A DNA stretch of 64,000 bases from Nansenia antarctica (taxonomy: Eukaryota; Chordata; Actinopteri; Argentiniformes; Microstomatidae). Every line of letters begins with the position of its first letter. Position 1 is the first letter of the stretch. The stretch is from contig OZ022342.1 of assembly GCA_963989245.1 (NCBI GenBank), forward strand, positions 34,943,179-35,007,178. Reading direction: 5' to 3'. This document shows, in pieces, positions 52,546 to 62,285 of this stretch. Under the pieces are notes generated by a model, which ran no database searches, was not told the origin of the DNA, and saw only the letters and a list, made by a program, of their open reading frames with translations. A program made the position numbers and the translations under genes.

Positions 52546-53951
52546 TTCTGGCTAAGGGTTGTAGGCTAGCTGCTAGCAGGCCTCACTACTTCACCCGTTA
52601 GCTTGTCAGCTATCAAGGGAAAAACAGAAGGGCCAGGGGAGGGATATTACTATCTACCCGCTAGCAGTGCGTTATAGAGATAAAGTTATTTCTACTTTAG
52701 TCTCTCACACTGGGTATTGCTACCCGTAACTGTTCGGAGTCTTCCTACTCGCAGAACAGGGAGTATTGCTACACGCGTAGTTCAGAACGAGGAGTATCGC
52801 TACTATTTTCGTTCCGAGCAAGGCGAGTGTTGCTACTCGAATCGTAACACGGGGTATCGCTTCCCCGAGTCAGAGTATTCCTACTCTTCAACAGAAGTGT
52901 TTCAACTCCTGTGAACGTCAACGAAAAGTGCAGTTTAGCAGCAGAGCGCCCGTCGGCACGAGTTTGGTCGCTCGTATCTGTGGGCTGTTCAGCTCTAGCC
53001 ACCCGCAAAGTTGTTGTCAGCTCCAGTGAGAAGCGAGAAAAGGTTTTTGAATGACGACAGACGCCGTGTGTACGTCTTATATAGACGGAGGGTCCCGTCC
53101 CTCGTGACACAAGCGTCGCCTGGGCCAGCCAATGGGCTGGCGCAGTGTAATTCAGTTTCTGATGAGGTCACGCAGAGGGCGTTCCCATAGTGAGATACGA
53201 AACGAATACTATGAAAGAGAACTGAATTACTTCATTATAAAAGTAACTAGTTACTAGGGAAAGTAACTATTGCGTTACTTTTTAAAGTAAACATTTAACA
53301 ATATGAAGTGCTTTTAAATCTTTGTAGTGTAAATTAAATAAATCAAACTGTCACACAACTTCAGACAACTGGTAGACAGACGGTAACTTCAAGTATTTTC
53401 AACACAACAAAAGTAAACAGTTAAACAATATGAAGTGCTTTTAAAGTAGTACTGATACTGAAAAAATAAGACATGAATTTCTTGGACAAATCCAACTTTA
53501 GCTCCTAAACATTCATTCATTCATTCATCTATCCATCCGTACACTCCTTCCTAACACTCATCCATCCATGCATGCATTCATTCATCCAGCCAACCCAGTC
53601 ATCTAACCATCCTAGCCAATATGAAGTGTTGACACTGAACTATGGTTGGCTTATGGTTGGCTTACCATGAAATGTTCTCTACCATAGCCAATCATGATCA
53701 CTTAAGCGGTTGTCTCGCCCCTCCCCTCCCCAACAAACAAACAAAAAACACCTTTGCAGCTCTGACTGAGGTCGGATGACAATGAGAAGCTTCAGTAGTA
53801 ACTAGTAACGCGCCGCATTGAATTACCGGTAACGGTAACGGCGTTATAACGATGGAAATAGTAATTAATTAGATTACCCGTTACTGAAAAAAGTAACGCC
53901 GTTAGTAACGCCGTTTATTTTAACGCCGTTATTCACATCACTGGTTGTGTT

Positions 53952-54087
53952 TACCATTTTCTCTTTTCATTATTTCAATCCAAAATGTTCTGGTATTCCA
54001 TTATTTTCTTTAATAAATATCCTATTATTGATAACCATGTGTGGTCTCCCTTTTTGTTACCTTGTCAAGAGCCAGGCAAGCGTAACA
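53952..54087 (+). repeat. 3' LTR of Gmr1-like element 1, right part
   Basis: TACCATTTTCTCTTTTCATT to AAGCGTAACA, matching 41170-41301. Confidence 0.88.
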
Positions 54088-54302
54088 GTATGTTCTCCTG
54101 AGGCAGCAGAGTCATCAGTGGAGATATCCCAGCCTGGGTTAGGGTTAGAGTTAACCCTGGTTCTGTGTGTAACTGCATGTCTGGATGTGCCTCTACTGAC
54201 CTTTCTTGCTCAGATTCCAACTCGCCTAAAAGCCAAATAAAGAAATGTGACTAGTTCTTATATGGATCTGCAGTGTCTGTTCTGTTCTGTCTTCCTGCTT
54301 GT
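54088..54302 (+). other. Unassigned stretch with AATAAA
   Basis: Contains a short TTAGGGTTAG run and an AATAAAG signal at 54236, but no recognisable coding sequence. Could be the tail of a host or repeat transcript; not supported. Confidence 0.3.
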
Positions 54303-54460
54303 AGTGACACACTACATACTACACACTACACTACATACTACACACTACGCTACACCCTAAATACTACACACTACACACTACACTACATACTACACTACAC
54401 ACTACACTACATACTACACTACACACTAAACTACATACTACACACTACACCTTATATCTC
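54303..54460 (+). repeat. ACTACACACTACAT-type tandem repeat
   Basis: Degenerate repeats of CACTACATACTACA units. Confidence 0.9.
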
Positions 54461-54493
54461 AACGCTGTTGCCACTCAGTCATTCTTGTTCTCT

Positions 54494-54767
54494 GTTGGGG
54501 TTAGGGTTAGTCAGAGTGTTGGGGTTAGGGTTAGTCAGAGTGGTGGGGTTAGTCAGAGTGTTGGGGTTAGGGTTAGTCAGAGTGTTGGGGTTAGTCAGAG
54601 TGTTGGGGTTAGGGTTAGTCAGAGTGTTGGGGTTAGTCAGAGTGTTGGGGCTAGTCAGAGTGTTGGGGTTGGGGTTAGTCAGAGTGTTGGGGTTAGGGTT
54701 AGTCAGAGTGTTGGTTAGTCAGAGTGTTGGTTAGTCAGAGTGTTGGTTAGTCAGAGTGTTGGGGTTA
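54494..54767 (+). repeat. 18/24-bp tandem array with TTAGGG units, part 1
   Basis: Unit GGGGTTAGTCAGAGTGTT (18 bp) alternates with a form that has one extra TTAGGG hexamer (24 bp). Continues at 55571-55745 after the L2 fragment. Confidence 0.92.
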
Positions 54768-55570
54768 ATAATAATAATAATAATAATAATTCATTACATT
54801 TATATAGCGCTTTTCCGAGGCTCAAAGACGCTGACAATACAGGAGATACGGAAAACACAAAGACAACAAGCAACATGGACACATGGAACACAGAATCAGC
54901 GAACGGGGAGGGGGGGGGGTGGTAGGGGGGGGGAGGTGGTTAGGGGTAGGGGAGGCTGTATGCATATCAGGGGGGTGGCAGGGTTAGGGGAAATGGGTAG
55001 GGGTAGGGGAGGTTGCATGCGTGTCCAGGGTGGGGGGGGCGGGGGGGGGGGGTGGCCGGGATGGGGGAGATGGCTAGGGGTAGGGGAGGCTGTAGGCATG
55101 GGAGAACAGGTAGGTTTTGAGGTGGGATTTAAAAGTGAGGAGTGAGGGTGAGTCTCTGAGTGGTTGAGGGAGAGAGTTCCAGAGGCGGGGTGCAGCTCGT
55201 GAAAAGGCACGGTGACCGAAACCTTTGAGTTTTGTGGGTGGGACAGTGAGGGGAACAATGGATGAGGATCGGAGGGTACGGGTAGGGCGGTGGGGGAGAA
55301 GGAGGTCAGTCAGGTAAGGGGGGGCCAGGCTATAGAGGGCTTTGTATGTGAGGATGAGGACTTTGAATTGTATACGTTCTTTGATGGGGAGCCAGTGGAG
55401 AGAGTGGAGGACAGGAGTGATGTGGTCACGGGAGCAGGTGTTTGAGAGGAGGCGTGCAGCAGAGTTTTGGACCATCTGGAGTCTATGGAGGGAGCGGGAG
55501 GTGATGCCGGTGAGTAGGGAGTTGCAGTAGTCAAGGCGGGAGGAGATGAAGGGAGGAGATGAAGGCGTCA
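54768..55570 (-). mobile_element. L2-type LINE fragment inside the 18/24-bp array
   Basis: Minus-strand 3' end of an L2 LINE with an AAT-repeat tail (54766-54790). Coding part from about 55560 to 55080: SRLDYCNSLLTGITSRSLHR, LQMVQNSAARLL, HITPVLHSLHWLPIKERIQF, LKGFGHRAFSRAAPRLWNSL and FKSHLKTYLFSHAYS. It contains only the C-terminal region, no RT core. The open frame runs into the array on its 5' side (TNPNTL repeats), which is not coding. G-rich low complexity at 54905-55060. Confidence 0.88.
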
Positions 55571-55745
55571 GGTTAGTCAGAGTGTTGGGGTTAGTCAGAG
55601 TGTTGGGGTTAGTCAGAGTGTTGGGGTTAGTCAGAGTGTTGGGGTTAGTCAGAGTGTTGGGGTTAGTCAGAGTGTTAGGGTTATTCAGAGTGTTGGGGTT
55701 AGTCAGAGTGTTGGGGTTAGGGTTAGTCAGAGTGTTGGGGTTAGT
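55571..55745 (+). repeat. 18/24-bp tandem array, part 2
   Basis: About nine more units, mostly the 18-bp form, in the same orientation as part 1. Confidence 0.92.
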
Positions 55746-55802
55746 CATGCAATTACTCCAAATGGTTAAAAGGATGGCTTTCAATACGTTGTAGGCGTTT
55801 TA

Positions 55803-56283
55803 GGCTACACTACACACTACATACTATACACTACATACTATACACTACACTACACACTACATACTACACACTACACTACAGACTACACACTACATTACAC
55901 ACTACATACTACACACTACACTACACACTACATACTACACACTACACTACAGACTACATACTACACACTACACTACACACTACATACTACACACTACACA
56001 CTACATACTACACACTACACTACAGACTACATACTACACACTACATTACACACTACATACTACACACTACATTACACACTACATACTATACACTACACTA
56101 CACACAACATACTACACACTACACTACGAACTACATACTACACACTACATTACACACTGCACTACACACTACATACTACACACTACACACTACATACTAC
56201 ATACTACACACTACACTACATACTACACACTACACACTACATACTACACTACATACTACACACTACATACTACACACTACTCT
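55803..56283 (+). repeat. ACACTACATACTAC satellite, 0.48 kb
   Basis: Tandem ACTACACACTACATACTAC units with GACTAC and CATTAC variants; the same family as 54303-54460. Confidence 0.93.
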
Positions 56284-56524
56284 ATCCAGGGTTTAGTGTT
56301 CTTGATGGCTCAGTGTGTAAACTAGTCTCAGGGAGATCACACTGAACACCAAAGGCTCAAAGATGATGGATCATAATGTGATGTCATGATGTAGTTTTAC
56401 ACACATCAAGCTTCAACACTCAAACTCAAAGGTTGGGATTTTCCACTAAGATCAAGCCTACACACATGCAGGTGGACAGCGGTGTGTTTTCCCTGAGATG
56501 AACAGATGTTCCCTCTCCCCTGTG

Positions 56525-56750
56525 TCTAGTGTGCAGTGTGTAGGGTGTTATGTGTAGTGCTTAGGGTGTAGGGTGTTATATGCATTGTTTAGGGTGTAGT
56601 GTATATGGTGTTGTGTGCAGTGCTTAGGGTGTAGTGTTCAATGTGTAGTGTTTAGTGTGTAGTGTGTAGGCTGTAGGGTGTATTGTGTAGTGTGCAGTGT
56701 GTAGTGTTTAAGGTGTAGTGTCTACGGTGTAGTGTGCAGTGTCAGTGTAG
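56525..56750 (+). repeat. GTGTAGTGTGCAG-type degenerate repeat
   Basis: Reads as the complementary strand type of the ACTACAC repeat (GTGTAGTGTTTAGTGTGTAG), strongly degenerated. Confidence 0.8.
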
Positions 56751-56902
56751 CTCTTGTGATGAGTAGCCCTGCCTGAGACCTGTCAGCCCAAATGTCTTCC
56801 TGGGACCACAAGGACGTCCTCTCGGGTTAATGGCAGAATTGTGGATCATCCAGGGGAGAGGTCCCCACTTTGAGCCCTGCTAGTTACATCAGTCCCACTC
56901 TG

Positions 56903-56919
56903 ACCACTAGAGGGCAGCA
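56903..56919 (+). promoter_or_regulatory. CTCF-like motif 1
   Basis: CCACTAGAGGGCAGCAG matches the vertebrate CTCF core (CCASYAGRKGGCRS). A motif match only. Confidence 0.5.
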
Positions 56920-57016
56920 GTGTATGTACATAAGAGTTAGTCACATTGGGTATTTGAGCTGTGATGCTGTATTACGTAGCGATGTGTCCTCTGTGTGTAG
57001 TGTCAGTCCAACTCTG

Positions 57017-57033
57017 ACCACTAGAGGGCAGCA
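57017..57033 (+). promoter_or_regulatory. CTCF-like motif 2
   Basis: Same 17-mer, same orientation, 114 bp downstream; the flanks (ACTCTGA before) are also repeated. Confidence 0.5.
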
Positions 57034-57569
57034 GTACAGGTCCTGTGAGATGGAGTCTCTGACTGTAAAGTCTTCAGGACTGTGTCAGTGGAGGTTTATA
57101 CTCCTGCCTCAGATCCTGTCTGCAGCAGTTGATGACAACCAGTTGGTTATTTGCTCATTGTGAAACAAAAAAGTGCAATAGACTGACAAAACAGAAGCAT
57201 GACGTTTTTCTGTATATATTTTATTACCTTTTAAATTAATTTCTGTAAATGTAACTGATCGTGAAACAATCCAGATGAATCATTATATTATCAATCAGAC
57301 TGGTGATGAACTCTGAGACCCAGAGTCTCTGACCCTGAGGAGAGAGAGTGGATGTGTGTAAGAGTTGGTAAAGTTGTGTGTTTGAGTTCAGATGCTGTAT
57401 TATGTAGTGTGTAAGACAGCAGGGAGTGGATGTGAAGAGCTCTCCTCCTCTGTCAATACAACATGTACATGTTCTGCAATTCACTTTCCATGTATTTCTG
57501 TACCTGTCTATCTATCCAATGTACACATTTTACATATATTTACATATATTTCTATATACATATATTTTC
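57034..57569. other. Unassigned non-coding stretch
   Basis: No gene seen. AT-rich, with CATATATTTACATATATTTC just before the LINE start. Confidence 0.4.
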
Positions 57570-58848
57570 TGCCAACCGTCTGGAGAGACTGGTGAATGCA
57601 CAAGTGAGGAAGTGGCTTGGACTGCCGAGAGGCCTTAGCAGCATAGGCCTGTATGGCAACGGAGCCCTCTCCCTACCAATCTCAAGCCTGGTGGAGGAGT
57701 ACAAATGTGCCAAATCAAGGCTGGAAATGACTCTCACAGAATCCCGGGATCCATTCGTCAGAGGTGCTGCTCCGATCCTAGCAACGGGGAGGAAATGGAA
57801 GCCATCTGCAGCAGTTGCGGTGGCAAAGACCGCCCTCAGACACCGGGATATAGTGGGGCATGTCCAACATGGCAGAGGGGGCCTTGGTTTGGAAACAACA
57901 ACACCCACATGGCAAAAGGCTACTCCAACCGAACGGCGGAAGATGGTGGTTGAGGAGGTGCGCCACCAGGAGGAAGCAGCCAGGTGCGCCAAGGCAGTCT
58001 CCCAAGCCCAGCAATGCCGCTGGATGAAGTGGGAGAGCGTGGAGAGGAGGAAAATCACATGGAACGAGCTGTGGAGCATGGAGTCTAATAGGCTAAGTTT
58101 CATCATCAGAGCCACATATGATGTCCTGCCCTCTCCTACCAACCTACATCTCTGGTATGGAGAGGACCCAGCCTGTCTCCAGTGTGCAGCCCCAGCAAGC
58201 CTCAAACACATCTTGGTGGGTTGCAAGACCAGTCTAACTCAAGGAAGATACACCTGGCGCCACAACCAAGTGCTAAAGTGCTTGGCTGCCGAACTTGAGC
58301 ACAAGAGGGTAACCACCAACGCCATGCCTCTAAATGCCCAGACTACCTTTCCACGGAAAACAATCTTCATCCGGGAAGGGGAGAAACAGCGGACCAAGCC
58401 ATCACCTCCAGACTCAGGCCCACTGAACGCAGCCCGGGATTGGGAAATGCGGGTAGACCTCAGCCAGAGGCTCACCTTCCCACCCGAAATTGCAGCGACC
58501 AACCTGCGCCCAGACCTAGTCCTCTGGTCCAAGTCCTGCCGGCGTGTCTTCATCGTAGAACTGACGGTCCCATGGGAGGAGGCCATCGATGAGGCATTCG
58601 AACGGAAGAGGCTGCGGTATGCCAACTTAGCAGTCGAAGCAGAGGGGCGGGGCTGGAACGTGAAGGTGTGGCCAGTGGAGGTGGGCTGCAGAGGCTTTGT
58701 AGCCAGCTCCACCACAAGGCTCCTGAGGGCAGTAGGGATCAGAGGACAGGCCCAACGGAAGGCAATTAAAGAACTGTCCACTGCAGCAGAACGGAGCAGT
58801 CACTGGCTGTGGCTGAAACGTAGGGACCCAACATGGGCTCCCAAATGA
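57570..58848 (+). pseudogene. RLE-type LINE C-terminal protein (thumb, CCHC, endonuclease)
   Basis: About 425 codons open to a TGA at 58846. Starts LERLVNAQVRKWLGLPRGLS, where copy b reads LERRVSNHLRRWLGLPRSLS. CCHC motif CLQCAAPASLKHILVGC, then GRYTWRHNQVLKCLAAELEH, which shows what copy b lost at its second frameshift. Endonuclease: NLRPDLVLWSKSCRRVFIVE, LTVPWEEAIDEAFERKRLRY, VEVGCRGFVASSTTRLL and HWLWLKRRDP. The first residues of the open frame (from 57463) lie in flanking DNA. Intact frame but lacking the RT catalytic core. Confidence 0.88.
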
Positions 58849-59000
58849 CCACGTGGTGCCACCGTGCGACACACACCCAGGCCTGATAAGCATGTGGTGG
58901 GCCAACCTCGGCAGAGGGTGTCTTGTGATAAATGTCCGAAACACCCAATGAGGTCGGGGACCACAACTGAAGATGTGTCGTACTGGTGGCACCACGTGAT
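58849..59000 (+). other. Structured 3' UTR of RLE-type LINE c
   Basis: A perfect 14-bp inverted repeat, CACGTGGTGCCACC (58850-58863) and GGTGGCACCACGTG (58985-58998), closes the region. Inside, GGGTGT (58916-58921) pairs with ACACCC (58941-58946). The word CTGAAGATGTGTC is identical to copy b. Confidence 0.75.
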
Positions 59001-59912
59001 CATTGCCAAATTCCACTCCACCCAAGAGGACATCTCCAACTCCACTCAGTCAATTGTTGTGCTAATTATTTAGGGATTTTAACATCTAGTCCTATTAAGA
59101 ATCCTTCTCATGTGTGCGTGTGTGTCAGTGTCGCTCTTGTGAAGCCCTGCAAGTCCAAATGGACAGAAAGCGAGATCTGGGGCTGGTGTATCCATTATCA
59201 CACAGAGTGTGTAACAGTGGAGTATTCCTGTGGGATTGTTGAGAGTCTGGCTGTCCTGTTTATGAACACAGAGCCCTGATTGTGTTCAAGGACAGTGATG
59301 GAATGCAGACTCGTTATCAATGTTGTGACTATGTTGACAATATATCAAATGTACAATGTGAGAGTTGGGTGGCAGTCTTTTTGAAAGCTTCCCATTGTGA
59401 AGTCATTTGACTGTCCCAACTCGAGTTGTGAAAAGATAATTTTCTTTAATACATATTATACCTAGATTTAAAGCAAGTTCCTATCTTGAGTCTCATTATT
59501 AATCCACAACAGGGGTGGCTGGGAATCATGGAGCATGGACATTCTCCTCTGTAACAGCTAAGGGATGAGCTGCAACTTGTATCCACAACCAAGCCAGAAG
59601 AACAGAAATGTGAGTAAACTCTCTTGTTGATTAATCATCATATTCAACATGATTGAACTCTGATGGAAATATTCGCTCTGAATGTTGTGGTGATACTGAG
59701 CAGTACAACTCATACGACTGTTTATTGTTCTGGTTGATAATTAACCAGGAAGAGTTTCCTCTGCTGGAGCACATGTACTTGTGTCGTAATGTGTTGTGTT
59801 GTGTGAGCTATGATACTGAGCGGTACAAGTAGTGTAACTGTATGGTTCTTGTTGATAATTAACCAGGAAGATAACTGTGTATGTATCATATTATATTAAC
59901 AGTGATGGTCCA
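59001..59912. other. Unassigned stretch with a local duplication
   Basis: No gene seen. GTTGATAATTAACCAGGAAGA occurs near 59733 and 59852 within a diverged 60-bp duplication (starts CTGAGCAGTACAA and CTGAGCGGTACAA). Confidence 0.5.
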
Positions 59913-60012
59913 GTCTCTCTGGGGAGAGAGAGGAGGGGACCACTGCCTCTAAAATGAGTCTCTCTGGGGAGAGAGAGGAGGGGACCACTGCCTCTAAAAT
60001 GAGTCTCCCTGG
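59913..60012 (+). repeat. 45-bp tandem repeat, 2.2 copies
   Basis: Units 59913-59957 and 59958-60002 are identical (start GTCTCTCTGGGGAGAGAGAG), plus a partial third. Confidence 0.92.
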
Positions 60013-60194
60013 AGATGTTGAAGCCATGGGGTAAGAGAAGAGTCTCTGGAGGGCATTTATCATGAAGATGATGATGATAATAATGACAGATGCTTCATCC
60101 ATAACCCGATTAATGTCATACTTAGTAATGTAATCACATCATCTTCAGCTCTAGGAGCTCAGCACATATTTATCATTAAAGGCAGAATTTCAAA

Positions 60195-60300
60195 TGTTAG
60201 ACTGAGTGTTAAGTTAATTCATAACCAATGTTAGAGTTAGTGTTAAGTTAATTAATAACCAATGTTAGAGTTAGTGTTAAGTTGATTAATAACCCCTGTT
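60195..60300 (+). repeat. Tandem repeat of about 39 bp, 3 copies
   Basis: Units with GTTAAGTTAATTAATAACCA and ATGTTAGAGTTAGT. It forms the 3' edge of the Gmr1-like element 2 coding frame, whose last codons (INQLNTNSNIGY) are in it. Confidence 0.88.
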
Positions 60301-62285
60301 AAATTCTTCGAGGCAACCTCACACGCCAACTGCAACCGGGCCTTCATCAATGACACGTACTCTAGCACGTCACCAGGGGGTGCTGGTCGAACTATTTTCT
60401 CCTTCAAGAGCTGTAATGGCCCTCTAACCTCATGACCAAAGACTAATTCGAAAGGGCTAAAACCCAAGGACTCAGTAGGAGCATCCCTGATTGCAAACAG
60501 CAAAAACGGGATAGCCTCATCCCACTCTTTAGGCTGACCCTCAACAAAAGCACGAATCATGTTTTTCAATGTCCCATGAAACCTTTCTATGGCCCCCTGT
60601 GATTGAGGATGATACGGTGAGGAATGCTTTACTGCTACATTCAACCCAGACAAAACTTGATGATACAGTTTGGCTGTGAAGTTGGAACCGCGATCAGACT
60701 GAATAGAGCGTGGTAAACCTACTGAGGAAAAGAACTTCAACAAATGTTCAATTATAACCTTCGTTCTTATGCTACGAAGTGGAATGGCTTCCGGATACCG
60801 GGTGGCGATGTCTAAGATAGTCAATAAGTATTCATTTCCCTTCTTTGTTTTGGGTAAGGGGCCTACGCAATCTATCATGATTTCTGAGAACGGCTCTTGC
60901 ACCACAGGTAAAGGTTGTAAAGGAGAAACTGGCGGTTTACGGCCCTGTTTCCCCACCACCTGACAAGTGTGACAAGACCGACAAAACCCCTTCACGTCAT
61001 TGCGTAGCCCTGGCCAATAGAATTGCCTGCTAATCTTAGCTAAGGTCTTTTTGAAACCCAAATGACCACCGTACACTGACCCATGTGCCAAACGGAGCAC
61101 TTCTCCACGGTAACACTGAGGTAGCACTATCTGCTCATAACTAGACCAGTCCTCACTAGCTGGCCTACTGGCTGGTCTCCATTTTCTAAAGAGAATACCC
61201 CCTCTTACAAAGTATCCCATTGCCACTTCCTTACTCTTTCTAGCGGAGGTTGTCACTTTCACTGCATATCCCAAGGTAGGGTCCTGTTTCTGTTCTCTAA
61301 CTAGATCAATTTGATTCAGGGCAGGAGCTCCAGACGCTTCAGAATGGCTAACAGCCTCACTCACGTCTAACTCTCCACCATTATCAACCCCACTCTCATC
61401 AAAGACAACCCCCTCTGTCTCTTCCGCTAGCTGTAAAGCCTGGGGTGGCACTACATCAGCAGCGGGGATGTCAGTAATAGACTCCCTACTTTCCTCTACA
61501 CTCCCAGTGGTCACCAACTGAGGGAAAATGGTATCACTAAGATCCACCATTGGCTCCTCGTCCACTAGAGGTGAGGATAGGTCACTAGGATCTGACGCTA
61601 ACTTCTCTCTAGCCTGAGCTCGGGTGACCACACATGAGGTAAAGACCTCAGGAAACTCTGACTCTAAGTTCCTGATCTCAACAGGATATACTGGACACTC
61701 AGTAACTTCTGGGTTAACCCTAGTCCCAGCTATGTCATTACCCAGCAGTAAGTCTATGCCCTTCACCGGGAGACTGTCCACTTCAGCCACCTCAACACAA
61801 GCAGACACTAGCTCAGAATGGAGATGTATGCGGTAGATTGGTGCACTCACATAACCATCACCCACTCCATGAACTATTACAAATTTGCCTGTAAATGAAG
61901 CCGGTGGAAGATCCACCACTCCCTGACACAACAGTGTTTGAATGGCCCCTGTATCACTCAGGATAGTTATGGGCACCTGGGGACCCTCCTGAGACAATGA
62001 CACCGCACCGCTAGAGGTGAAACCTTTGTACCCCTCTAGGTCATTATCAATGCGCCCGTCCGAAGTCACCAGTGCCACAGTTCTACCGGAGCCCTCCCTT
62101 GACCTCAAAGTAGGACACTCAGTCTTCTTATGCCCCACCTTATGACAACGGAAACACCGCATTTCTAAGGGGGAAGCGTAACTACGACTGGATGGCTGGG
62201 CACCACCCCACCTCTGACCTATGAACCGGTCAGGTCGCGGTGCGCCCCTGTCGACTGGCTGAGAAGAACGAAACACGTTCCCCAT
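60252..62285 (-). pseudogene. Gmr1-like element 2: zinc knuckle, protease and integrase
   Basis: 677 open codons. Zinc knuckle CFRCHKVGHKKTEC near residue 44, protease ITILSDTGAIQTLLCQGVVD (DTG), spacer LLLGNDIAGTRVN and EFPEVFTSCVVTRAQAREKL, then integrase: HLGFKKTLAKISRQFYWPGL with CRSCHTCQVVGK, MIDCVGPLPKTKKGNEYLLT (Asp), RSIQSDRGSNFTAKLYHQVL (Asp) and YHPQSQGAIERFHGTLKNMI (Glu), then FELVFGHEVRGPLQLLKEKI. All DDE residues present. Truncated before RT, so not autonomous. Confidence 0.9.

Larger units (their letters stand above)
48119..53221 (-). mobile_element. DIRS-type retrotransposon, 5.1 kb, with inverted termini and ICR
   Basis: Coding strand is minus. Inverted terminal regions: left 48119-48340 and right 53035-53221, sharing for example CCTCCGTCTATATAAGACGT/ACGTCTTATATAGACGGAGG. 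An internal complementary region (48362-48456) is complementary first to the left end and then to the right end. Order: gag-like ORF, RT/RNase H, tyrosine recombinase, ICR. The element inserted at GTAA|CTGAATTAC without a target duplication, as expected for tyrosine-recombinase integration. Confidence 0.93.
48039..53943. mobile_element. hAT-like element in the 3' LTR, carrying a DIRS element
   Basis: Ends CAGTGTTGGGCACG and TTCACATCACTG share CAGTG. Flanking 8-mers GTTGTGTG (48031-48038) and GTTGTGTT (53944-53951) match at seven of eight; the LTR word is GTTGTGTT. Without the DIRS element it is about 0.8 kb: 48039-48118 plus 53222-53943, rich in AGTAACTAGTTACT-like palindromes, with an ATTC/ATCC microsatellite at 53505-53590. 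No transposase. Confidence 0.8.
34185..54087 (+). mobile_element. Gmr1-like Ty3/Gypsy retrotransposon 1 (outer element of the nest)
   Basis: LTR pieces: 5' LTR 34185-34295 plus 41083-41301, 3' LTR 47844-48038 plus 53952-54087. Joining these pieces gives two similar LTRs of about 330 bp. Internal region 41302-47843 encodes gag with SCAN-like domain, protease, integrase, then RT and RNase H. Integrase before RT is the diagnostic order of Gmr1-like Gypsy elements. A tRNA-Pro-like primer site follows the 5' LTR and a purine tract AAGGGGGGGA precedes the 3' LTR. It carries at least five frameshifts and three large insertions. No target duplication could be matched at the outer ends. Confidence 0.85.
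57570..59000 (+). mobile_element. RLE-type LINE copy c: 5'-truncated, diverged relative
   Basis: Same protein family as the 18.3-22.5 kb LINEs but a different subfamily. Only the RT thumb onward is present. The 3' UTR (58849-59000) keeps the structural layout of copy b. Not next to the 17/19-bp satellite. Confidence 0.85.

Noticed and set aside
52717..53110. Short frames in the DIRS right terminal region
   Set aside because: They lie in the promoter/inverted-repeat part of the DIRS element and have no motif.
54494..54767. Possible true interstitial telomere
   Set aside because: TTAGGG occurs only as single or double hexamers inside an 18/24-bp unit, never as a pure run.
59460..59625. Possible host exon with splice donor (AACAGAAATGTGAGT)
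   Set aside because: One weak donor-like word and no open frame or acceptor that I can support.
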